The notes under the pieces are model-generated. The model saw only the letters and a program-made list of their open reading frames with translations, had not been told where the DNA came from and searched no databases. The position numbers and the translations under genes are program-made. DNA of 6,251 nt, taken from an uncultured Clostridia bacterium. Its GTDB lineage: Bacteria > Bacillota > Clostridia > Oscillospirales > Ruminococcaceae. Positions 1 to 5,295 of this stretch are shown here, piece after piece. The first letter of the stretch is position 1; every line of letters starts with the position of its first letter. The DNA lies in contig CANPZQ010000112.1 of NCBI GenBank assembly GCA_947588775.1, positions 1 to 6,251 of the forward strand. The letters run 5' to 3'.

Positions 1-11
1 GCTGATTTGAC

Positions 12-305
12 CGCGCGGCGGAAAAAGCTGGTGCGTCGGTCCCACCCGCCCACCCCCATAGTTTCGCGCCATTTCCCGCTTTTTCCGCCGCGCTTTCTCA
101 TAGCACCAATCAAGGCGCGGCGAATGGGGCGGGGTGGGAGGGTGGGTGGCGGGCAGTAGCCATGTCGGCCGCAGAAAGCAGCCCCATTCGCCGCGCCGGG
201 CTGAGGCAGGAAACCTAAATCAACCGCGCGCCCAATCCCCCGCCTGAGCCGAATCCCACCCTCCGAGGCCGCAGGCCGAGCGGGGGTGGGTGAGGCTCAG
301 GCCTT
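12..305 (+). repeat. Composite palindromic repeat, copy A (modules 1+2+3)
   Basis: Three successive stem-loops are visible. Module 1 has perfect 16-bp arms at 13-28 (GCGCGGCGGAAAAAGC) and 78-93. Module 2 has perfect 17-bp arms at 114-130 (GGCGCGGCGAATGGGGC) and 181-197. Module 3 has 8-bp arms at 243-250 (CCTGAGCC) and 294-301, plus inner pairing of CCCACCC (255-261) with GGGTGGG (284-290) and GGCC/GGCC around a GCA loop. Loop 1 is rich in C runs and loop 2 in G runs. The same unit recurs inverted at 2373-2671 and, without module 3, at 4541-4780. No coding signals (RBS, family-like protein) are present, so this is a dispersed intergenic element. Function is unknown; candidates are a MITE-like or REPIN-like element or a structured RNA/DNA site. 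Confidence 0.9.
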
Positions 306-377
306 AGCAGCCAGCTGCGTTCTTGTGCATCTACATGACAAATTCACCTTTATTCACACCGCCTCAAGAGCTCACCC

Positions 378-415
378 AAAAAAATCCCCCGCCCCGGCCC
401 CATAGCCGAAGCGGG
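378..415 (-). terminator. Intrinsic terminator of the flippase/ssDNA-binding operon
   Basis: Read on the minus strand, CCCGCTTCGGC (415-405) pairs with GCCGGGGCGGG (398-388), with two G-U wobbles and a six-base loop, and is followed by GGA and seven Ts (384-378). It lies just past the stop codon at 424 and before repeat copy A, so transcription of the operon should end before the repeat. Confidence 0.85.
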
Positions 416-423
416 TTCATTCA

Positions 424-681
424 TCATATAATCTCGCTCTCGTCGACGTCGTCGCCGTCGGAGGCGGGCTCGCCGAGGATATACCTTCTGAGGGCGTCGA
501 ACTCCTCGTCGGATAGGGTCACGCCCTTTCCCATCCTCGAATGGTCGGGCGACCACTCTCGTATGTCGTACTTAGCGGGATAGTCGTTCCAGCTGACCTT
601 GTTAAGCTCCTTTGTCCAGCCGCGGGGGCTTTCGCCGAGAACCGCTATCTGTTCAACGATTTCATACTTTAACTCTGCCAT
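424..681 (-). CDS. YdbC/PC4-family ssDNA-binding protein
   Basis: This 85-residue protein matches from memory the short PC4/YdbC family of Firmicutes, whose members bind single-stranded DNA as dimers in the cytoplasm and are related to the eukaryotic transcription cofactor PC4. Characteristic stretches are MAELKYEIVEQIAVL at the start, GWTKELNKVSWND at about 21-33, KYDIREWSPDHSRMGKGVTL at about 37-56 and a helical DEEFDALRRYIL end. A short acidic tail (SDGDDVDESEII) follows the domain. I chose ATG at 681 because AGGAG lies 8 nt upstream; a GTG at 690 would overlap that RBS. It starts 5 nt after the flippase stop, so the two are co-transcribed and probably translationally coupled. No role in glycan export is evident, and the pairing may be incidental. 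The family call is by motif recognition only. Confidence 0.88.
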   Translation of the reverse strand: MAELKYEIVEQIAVLGESPRGWTKELNKVSWNDYPAKYDIREWSPDHSRMGKGVTLSDEEFDALRRYILGEPASDGDDVDESEII

Positions 682-686
682 GAAAT

Positions 687-2141
687 TCACTCCTGTTCCT
701 TGAATTTATTAAACAGCGGAATACGTTCCCTCAGTTTTTCGGGAAGCATTATTGCCGCAATTTTGACAAGCTCCGTGAAATTCAGCGCAAATACCGCGAC
801 AAAGGCTGCCGCGAGTGCGCCGTATACCCATGCGCCGGAAAACTGATTCAGCACTGTCATAAAGATTAAAAGCGCGGTGTTGACGGCAATTTTCGGTAGG
901 GAAAATTTAAAGCGGATAATTTTTGACGTGTCGAAGAGGCGGAAGAAAAATACCGCGAAATATGCCGCAAAGGTCGAGCAAGCCGCGCCGTAGATGCCGA
1001 AGCGAGGAATAAACGCGAAGTTGAGGATAATGTTTATTATTCCGGCGGCGAGGGAGGTCGCAAAGGAGCGGCGCGTCTTTTTTTCGGCGATGTATACCGA
1101 ACCCAAAAAGACGTTGAAGCAGGTGAAAACCGTCGCGACGGTTAAAATCGGGGAGTAGAGCATCGCCTCGTGGTAGTTGGGGTTGACCCATATCGCAGTG
1201 AGCGGGCGGTTAATCAGAAGAACCCCGGCGGCAAGGCAGTACATGAAGGACTGGTTGAAGGAGAAAACCGAGGTATAGAATCCCTCGCGGCCCTCCGAGC
1301 TGTTTTCCTGAATCGCGGACATGTTCCACGCCTGAGAAAACATCGTGAAAATCGTCGTTATAATCGTCGGGATTTTGTATGCGACGGTGTTGATGCCGTT
1401 CATCGCTTCGCCGTGGAAGTATGTTATTATGAATCGGTCGGAAATCGAGGTGACAAGCCATAAAAGCGTCGTCGGGACAAGCGGCACGCAGTAGCGAAGC
1501 ATCTCGCGAAGCCGCCTGCGGGAGAGCTCCTTAAATGAAATATGCCGCCAAAGCTCCGCAGATGTAAATAAAAATACCGACGAGCACAAATCCGAAAAAA
1601 TTATCGCCAAAAGATAGCCCGTTATCCCCATCTTGAATTTTAAAAGAAACAGGAAGTTAAAGACTATCATCAAAAACGTAGTCAGGATTCCGTCGAACGC
1701 AAAGAGGTGAACCCTCTCAAGAGAGCGGACGTAGGTCGAGTTGAGCTGCCTGAGCGCAGACGTCCAGACGTAGACGTAGAGGACGGCGGAATATCCCCCG
1801 AGATAGCCGAGCCGCGAGAGCAGCGGGAATACCGCCGCCATCAGTAAAAGCCCGAAAAAGACGACCGCGAGGCAGTTCGAGTAGACGGCCTTTCGCGCCT
1901 GCGGGGATTTTGCGTCGAGTCCGAAGCGAAGCGCGGCCTCCGCGACGGAGAGGGTGAAGATTGGAAGCAGAATGTTTGCCGTCTGCGCAATCAGGTCGAC
2001 GGAGCCGTATTCGGCAGGCGAAAGCGCGGAGGTATAGAGCGGCACGAGTATCAGCACAAGCAGCTTCGAGCCGAACGACCCGAGTGCGAAAATAAGGGTA
2101 TTTGAAAACAGCTTTTTGTAGCTCTGCCCGTTAATCGCCAT
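687..2141 (-). CDS. Polysaccharide flippase (Wzx/MATE-like, MOP superfamily)
   Basis: This 484-residue, very hydrophobic protein has the length and texture of lipid-linked oligosaccharide flippases with about 12-14 membrane helices. The N-terminus is typical of the family: KKLFSNTLIFALGSFGSKLL, then LVPLYTSALSPAEYGSVDL at about residues 34-52. Such proteins move undecaprenyl-linked sugar repeat units across the membrane for capsule, exopolysaccharide or teichoic-type glycans; the substrate cannot be read from sequence. Later segments include SDRFIITYFHG and VNPNYHEAMLYSPIL, then further helices and a basic/amphipathic tail ending LFNKFKEQE. The start is ATG at 2141, with AAAGGAGG 7 nt upstream (2149-2156). 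A longer frame opening at 2201 would begin inside the promoter and is not used. No glycosyltransferase or polymerase gene adjoins it, so it is an orphan flippase, bracketed by inverted repeats A and B. The frame is intact. Confidence 0.92.
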   Translation of the reverse strand: MAINGQSYKKLFSNTLIFALGSFGSKLLVLILVPLYTSALSPAEYGSVDLIAQTANILLPIFTLSVAEAALRFGLDAKSPQARKAVYSNCLAVVFFGLLLMAAVFPLLSRLGYLGGYSAVLYVYVWTSALRQLNSTYVRSLERVHLFAFDGILTTFLMIVFNFLFLLKFKMGITGYLLAIIFSDLCSSVFLFTSAELWRHISFKELSRRRLREMLRYCVPLVPTTLLWLVTSISDRFIITYFHGEAMNGINTVAYKIPTIITTIFTMFSQAWNMSAIQENSSEGREGFYTSVFSFNQSFMYCLAAGVLLINRPLTAIWVNPNYHEAMLYSPILTVATVFTCFNVFLGSVYIAEKKTRRSFATSLAAGIINIILNFAFIPRFGIYGAACSTFAAYFAVFFFRLFDTSKIIRFKFSLPKIAVNTALLIFMTVLNQFSGAWVYGALAAAFVAVFALNFTELVKIAAIMLPEKLRERIPLFNKFKEQE

Positions 2142-2172
2142 CGCCGCGCCTCCTTTGCAGGTCAATAATAGT

Positions 2173-2201
2173 ATTATAGCAACAGTGGAGGAAAAAATCA
2201 A
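2173..2201 (-). promoter_or_regulatory. Sigma-A-type promoter of the flippase operon
   Basis: On the minus strand, -35 TTGATT (2201-2196) and -10 TATAAT (2178-2173) are separated by 17 bp, and TGC directly precedes the -10 (extended -10). The predicted start of transcription lies about 25 nt upstream of the flippase ATG. The solo repeat module B' begins only 20 bp upstream of the -35 box. Confidence 0.85.
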
Positions 2202-2220
2202 GGAGAAATTGCGGAGGGGA

Positions 2221-2302
2221 GCGCGGCGGGAAAAGCGGGAGGGGTTTGAGAGGCTTGGGGGGCGGGCGGGTGGGACGCAGGAAGCAGCTTTTCCCGCCGC
2301 GC
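2221..2302 (-). repeat. Solo module-1 hairpin (B')
   Basis: Perfect 16-bp arms at 2221-2236 (GCGCGGCGGGAAAAGC) and 2287-2302 enclose a 50-nt loop with G runs on the plus strand. It corresponds to module 1 alone, in the same orientation as copy B. Compared with module 1 of copy A, one stem pair has changed from A-T (22/84) to G-C (2230/2293), keeping the stem perfect. The loop resembles that of copy C more than those of A or B (shared GACGCAGGAAGCAGC versus GGCGCAGAAAAGCAGC), which suggests two module-1 subtypes. Confidence 0.85.
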
Positions 2303-2372
2303 GGGGAGTTAGATGAAAGCGGTGGTAGGGGCAGGTATAAAAAAGTTGGGCAGATAATATACGCCAACATAA
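2303..2372. other. Spacer between B' and B, no gene seen
   Basis: A 70-bp stretch between the two repeat units. It has no RBS or family-like frame and only a weak 5-bp inverted repeat (GTTGG...CCAAC). I see nothing to annotate. Confidence 0.6.
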
Positions 2373-2671
2373 AAGGCCTGAGCCTCACCCACCCCCCGCT
2401 CGGCCTGCGGCCTCGGAGGGTGGGATTCGGCTCAGGCGGGGGATTGGGTGCGCGGTTGATTCGGGTTTTGTGCGTAAGCCCGGCGCGGCGAATGGGGCTG
2501 ATTTCTGCGGCCGCCGGGGCTTCCTGCCTGCCACCCGCCCACCCACCCCGCCCCATTCGCCGCGCCTTGATGGGTGCAACGGGAGAAGCGCGGCGGAAAA
2601 AGCGGGAAAATGGCGCGAAACTGCGTGGGGCGGGCGGGTGGGACCGACGCACCAGCTTTTTCCGCCGCGCG
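2373..2671 (-). repeat. Composite palindromic repeat, copy B (inverted relative to A)
   Basis: This is the reverse complement of copy A across its whole length. Read left to right it holds module 3 (arms 2377-2384 and 2429-2436), module 2 (arms 2482-2498 and 2550-2566) and module 1 (arms 2588-2603 and 2655-2670). All three sets of arms match copy A exactly, while loops 1 and 2 differ by scattered substitutions and small indels. The roughly 97 bp around module 3 differ by only about one substitution and one indel, so the copies are recent or homogenised. Long open frames on both strands here result from GC-rich, stop-poor sequence and have no start signals. Confidence 0.9.
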
Positions 2672-2780
2672 TCCTCCAGCAGAAGCCCCAAGCCCCCGCC
2701 TCACATCGCCCCTATTCCCCCTCCCCCTTTCTTCCCCCAATCCTTTCTTCCCGACCTTTCCTCTCCCCCGACACCAGCAA
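2672..2780. other. Polypyrimidine/polypurine tract
   Basis: From about 2680 to 2780 the plus strand is dominated by C and T (for example CCCCTCCCCCTTTCTTCCCCC), giving extreme strand asymmetry. Its right part overlaps the 3' end of the cysteine-rich gene. Such tracts can form triplex DNA; no activity is implied here. Confidence 0.6.
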
Positions 2781-2927
2781 ATTCCTGCACCCTTCCTCAA
2801 AAAATCCGCAGTCGGATTTGGACAGGCACTCGAGGCGGCGGCCGGAGGGGCCGTGCGTTGCCTCCATTATCACATTGCGCCCGAGGTGCGGGCAGTATCT
2901 CAAAAGGCAGTTTTTCTCAAAAGTCAC
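2712..2927 (-). CDS. Small cysteine-rich protein, possibly metal-binding
   Basis: A 71-residue protein beginning at GTG 2927 (MTFEKNCLLRYCPHLG), supported by GAGGAG 7 nt upstream (2935-2940). Cysteines lie at 7, 12, 34, 40 and 47, with His14 and His25, in the order C-x4-C-P-H ... GRRLECLSKSDCG ... EGC, which suggests a small zinc-binding or disulfide fold. I do not recognise a named family. The last ~18 residues (ERKGREERIGGRKGEGE) are low-complexity and encoded by an almost pure purine tract that merges into the noncoding area beside repeat B, so the folded core probably ends near residue 52. It has no signal peptide, so it is probably cytosolic. It diverges from the DUF2508-like gene. The real-gene call rests on the RBS and the non-random cysteine-bearing sequence. 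Confidence 0.72.
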   Translation of the reverse strand: MTFEKNCLLRYCPHLGRNVIMEATHGPSGRRLECLSKSDCGFFEEGCRNLLVSGERKGREERIGGRKGEGE

Positions 2928-2952
2928 GTCGCTTCTCCTCTCTTTTTTTAAA

Positions 2953-2958
2953 AGTATA
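2953..2958 (-). promoter_or_regulatory. Candidate -10 box for the cysteine-rich gene
   Basis: TATACT on the minus strand, about 26 nt before the GTG start and just ahead of the RBS. No convincing -35 box is found at 16-18 bp, so this is tentative. On the plus strand, TATAAA at 3000-3005 is an equally tentative -10 for the divergent DUF2508-like gene. Confidence 0.3.
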
Positions 2959-3036
2959 TGGCGCGGGAGGCATTTCTACGCGTTGTCCCGAATAGAAATT
3001 ATAAAACGCGGCTGTCCGCCGCCGAAGGAGGATAAA

Positions 3037-3252
3037 ATGCCAAACCGTCTACGAAGCTGCCCTGCCGCCGAACGCCTCAGCGAAAGCCTCCGCGAGCTCT
3101 CCGCAGAAATCGAGGCCGCCGACGCTGTGTTTAATGAGGTTACCGATTCCGACCTTTTGGAATCGCTGATTTACGAGCGTTCCGCGCTTCTCTCGCGATA
3201 CAAATACCTTCAAAAAGAGCTTCGCCGCCTTTTGACCGCCGGGGAAAAATAG
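3037..3252 (+). CDS. DUF2508-like (YaaL-type) small protein
   Basis: A 71-residue, mostly helical, charged protein starting at ATG 3037 behind a near-ideal GAAGGAGG ending 5 nt upstream. The core, SLRELSAEIEAADAVFNEV followed by TDSDLLESLIYERSALLSRY and KYLQKELRRLL, fits the DUF2508/YaaL pattern I recall (helix, F-N-x-V-x-D, D-L-I/L-E, I-Y-E, R-Y-x-Y-L-x-K). The family is common in Firmicutes, often near recR/yaaK, and its function is unknown. No recR is nearby here; the gene stands alone with its own terminator. The N-terminal MPNRLRSCPAAERLSE is not family-specific. Longer upstream in-frame sequence runs through repeat B and is not part of the gene. Confidence 0.82.
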   Translation: MPNRLRSCPAAERLSESLRELSAEIEAADAVFNEVTDSDLLESLIYERSALLSRYKYLQKELRRLLTAGEK

Positions 3253-3295
3253 TTTTTTGGAATCAAACGCCGCGCCGTCCCGAAATAATATGAAC

Positions 3296-3336
3296 AAACC
3301 GCTCCGATGGGGACAAATCGCGGGGCGGTTTTCTTT
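3296..3336 (+). terminator. Intrinsic terminator after the DUF2508-like gene
   Basis: AAACCGCTCCG (3296-3306) pairs with CGGGGCGGTTT (3321-3331) with one G-U pair and a 14-nt loop, followed by TTTTCTTT. It lies 44 nt past the stop codon and separates this gene from the regulator. Confidence 0.85.
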
Positions 3337-3402
3337 GATACGGGACGGGGGCAGCTTGATTAAACGCCTTATATTGCAATAGATGTTTTCCCGTTTTCGT
3401 GA

Positions 3403-3408
3403 TATAAT
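3403..3408 (+). promoter_or_regulatory. Possible upstream -10 box for the regulator
   Basis: A perfect TATAAT, but TTGCAA at 3374-3379 lies 23 bp away, which is too far, and no good -35 box sits at 17 bp. If active, it would give a long leader of about 80 nt. Considered secondary to the -10 at 3465-3470. Confidence 0.35.
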
Positions 3409-3451
3409 ATCAGCCGCCCGTGAACTTCCAAATTCGCGCAAAGATTTTCGG

Positions 3452-3478
3452 ATCCGCGGTATGCTATAATATCCGCGG
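3452..3478 (+). promoter_or_regulatory. Extended -10 promoter framed by ATCCGCGG direct repeats (putative operator)
   Basis: TGCTATAAT (3462-3470) is an extended -10 box. It is framed by two identical 8-mers ATCCGCGG at 3452-3459 and 3471-3478, starting 19 bp apart and each containing the palindrome CCGCGG. No good -35 is present, which fits a promoter relying on the extended -10 or on an activator. AraC-type proteins commonly bind direct repeats, so autoregulation by the adjacent gene product is a reasonable inference but is not shown. The regulator's RBS begins at 3481, so the leader is very short. Confidence 0.55.
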
Positions 3479-3495
3479 GAAAGGAGGAAGGAACC

Positions 3496-4395
3496 ATGCA
3501 GGAATGGATTTACGCGGCGCAAAAGTTGATTGACTATATTGAAAATCATATCTGCGAGAAGCCGTCGCTCTCGGAAATTTCGGGACATGTCGGCTATTCT
3601 CCCTGCTACTGCTCGGAGCAGTTCCACAGGCTTGCGGGAATGACGATTCGCGAATATGTATACCGCAGACGTCTGGCGATGGCGGCCGAAGATTTGCGGG
3701 ATACAGGCAGCTCTATCGTCGATATTGCTTTAAAATACGGATTTTCGGACCAGTCAACCTTTACACGGGCTTTTAAGTATGCTTACGGATGCGCACCGTC
3801 GGAATACCGGAAAAAGCCCCGTCCGCTTCCGCTCACCTGCAGGAAAATGCTTCTTGAACCTTTCTCAAATAAAAACGACGGAGGATTAAGCATGAGCATT
3901 TCAAAACCGTATGTCAGGGTGGAATATATCCCCGCCCACAGGTATCTCGGGGTTTACAGGGAATCCGAAACCGAAAAAGGAAGAATTTGGCCCCGCCACG
4001 ACTGCGACCTCGCCTGCGGAATTATTTCGAGCCTGAACGACCGCGACCTTGACTTGGTGTGTACAAGATTTACGGCGGGGTGGGCGCATGAAAACGGGGA
4101 GCGCAGATATTTCTTCGGCGCGGGCGTAAAGACGGATTACAGCAGCGATATACCCGAAGGATTCGAGCTTCGCGGAACCTTTCCCGGAAGCTACTACATC
4201 GTATTCTGCCATCAGCCCTTCGACTATCTGACGGAAAACGCGGAAGTAATGAAGCGCGTTGATGAAATGGCGTGGAATTTCGACCCGAAGCTGCTCGGCT
4301 TTGAATGGAACGAGGACGAATGTCAGGACTACCAGCGGCACTATCCCGAGGTCCTCGGCTATCAGGTGCTGAGGCCGGTAAGAAAAATAGTGTGA
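3496..4395 (+). CDS. AraC-family regulator with GyrI-like effector-binding domain
   Basis: A 299-residue transcription factor. Residues ~6-106 form an N-terminal AraC DNA-binding domain with two helix-turn-helices: SLSEISGHVGYSPCYCSEQF (24-43) and IVDIALKYGFSDQSTFTRAF (74-93), the latter followed by the family hallmark YGCAPSEYRK. After a linker (~107-132), residues ~136-295 resemble the AraC-effector-binding/GyrI-like domain (VRVEYIPAHRYLGVYRES at the start, GTFPGSYYIVFCHQPFDYL in the middle, a C-terminal LLGFEWNEDECQDY segment). This domain binds small amphipathic ligands or drugs in related regulators. The start is ATG 3496, with AAGGAGG at 3481-3487. The ligand and targets are unknown; no transporter adjoins it. 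An internal RBS and ATG at codon 133 could release the effector domain alone. It is monocistronic, ending in a hairpin at 4402-4438. Confidence 0.93.
   Translation: MQEWIYAAQKLIDYIENHICEKPSLSEISGHVGYSPCYCSEQFHRLAGMTIREYVYRRRLAMAAEDLRDTGSSIVDIALKYGFSDQSTFTRAFKYAYGCAPSEYRKKPRPLPLTCRKMLLEPFSNKNDGGLSMSISKPYVRVEYIPAHRYLGVYRESETEKGRIWPRHDCDLACGIISSLNDRDLDLVCTRFTAGWAHENGERRYFFGAGVKTDYSSDIPEGFELRGTFPGSYYIVFCHQPFDYLTENAEVMKRVDEMAWNFDPKLLGFEWNEDECQDYQRHYPEVLGYQVLRPVRKIV
3880..3894 (+). promoter_or_regulatory. Internal in-frame ribosome binding site and ATG
   Basis: GGAGG (3880-3884) sits 7 nt before ATG 3892, which is codon 133 of the regulator in frame. Translation from it would give a 167-residue protein comprising just the GyrI-like effector domain, starting MSISKPYVRVEY. 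The match and spacing are as good as those of the true starts in this window. Confidence 0.5.
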
Positions 4396-4401
4396 TAAAT
4401 T

Positions 4402-4438
4402 ATTTGACTGTACGGCGGACATCGCTGTACAGTCAAAT
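4402..4438 (+). terminator. Hairpin terminator after the regulator
   Basis: A strong 16-bp stem: ATTTGACTGTAC with inner GGCG (4402-4417) pairs with CGCTGTACAGTCAAAT (4423-4438), including one G-U, with a 5-nt loop. It lies 6 nt after the stop. The following U tract is weak (TTAATT), so it may act by stem stability or in both directions. Confidence 0.7.
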
Positions 4439-4540
4439 TTAATTCCGGGATTTTCATAGAACGGGACTGGTTTCCGTTCGCGCGGGTATACATCGGCTTG
4501 CCAAAATCTTACATCTGTCCCCTGTTTTCTGAACAGCGGG

Positions 4541-4780
<240 letters not shown>

Positions 4781-4792
4781 AAGCAGACTGCC

Positions 4793-4810
4793 AAAAACCG
4801 GCGTTCCGCC
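4793..4810 (-). terminator. Weak candidate terminator of the membrane protein/GNAT operon
   Basis: On the minus strand GGCG-GAA-CGCC (4810-4800), then GG and five Ts (4797-4793). The stem is only 4 bp, so this is a weak candidate, 46 nt past the acetyltransferase stop. The palindromes of copy C beyond it could serve instead. Confidence 0.3.
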
Positions 4811-4856
4811 TCCGACAATCTGCCTTCCGACCCCTGTTCACAACTTTACCATAATA

Positions 4857-5273
4857 TTAAATTTCCCGAACCATATCCACATGCGGGCAGCCCTGCTCTA
4901 AAAACCTCCGCCCGGTCGGCTCGAAGCCGCAGCGGCGGTAAAAACCGGCCTTGTCCTCCTGAGCGGCGACGGTCATTCGGCTCGCGCCGAGGGCTTTCGC
5001 CTCCGAAAGGGCGTGCTCCATCAGCTTTCTGCCGAGGCCCTCGCCCCGCCGCGACTTTTTCACTGCGACCCGCCCGACATGCATTGAGCCGCCGCCCTCG
5101 TCGTAAAAGCGAAGCGTCGCGACCGGCTCTCCGCCGTCATACATAACAAAGTGAAACGATTTTTCGTCGAATTCGTCAAACTCGTCGACAAACCCCTGCT
5201 CGTCGACAAAAATCTCCCGCCGAAGCGCGGCCGCGTCATCAGGAACGCCGTCTTTAAACAATTTAACAGTCAT
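4857..5273 (-). CDS. GNAT-family N-acetyltransferase (YjcF/ElaA-like)
   Basis: A 138-residue single GNAT domain, full length for the family; such enzymes transfer an acetyl group from acetyl-CoA to an amine. Visible family parts are ALRREIFVDEQGFVDEFDEF (16-35), strand VATLRFYD (51-58), the acetyl-CoA pyrophosphate-binding motif A with VGRVAVKKSRRGEGLGRKLM (66-85; RRGEGLG loop), and motif B with FYRRCGFEPTGRRF, ending in the GCPHVDMVREI tail seen in YjcF/ElaA-like members. The substrate cannot be inferred. The ATG at 5273 has a purine-rich AAAGG with short spacing. It begins 22 nt after the stop of the upstream membrane-protein gene on the same strand and has no promoter of its own that I can see, so it is the second gene of that operon. 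Confidence 0.9.
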   Translation of the reverse strand: MTVKLFKDGVPDDAAALRREIFVDEQGFVDEFDEFDEKSFHFVMYDGGEPVATLRFYDEGGGSMHVGRVAVKKSRRGEGLGRKLMEHALSEAKALGASRMTVAAQEDKAGFYRRCGFEPTGRRFLEQGCPHVDMVREI

Positions 5274-5295
5274 TTTACCTTTCCTTTTCGGCGAT

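Noticed and set aside
2142..2201. A 20-residue hydrophobic N-terminal extension of the flippase (possible signal-like sequence).
   Set aside because: The extension overlaps the -35/-10 promoter and the RBS of ATG 2141, so it would not be transcribed.
2131..3036. Several long open frames on both strands across repeats B' and B, including frames that run into the DUF2508-like gene from upstream.
   Set aside because: They are proline-, arginine- and glycine-rich translations of GC-rich palindromes, lack ribosome binding sites and overlap each other on both strands. The real start of the downstream gene is ATG 3037 behind GAAGGAGG.
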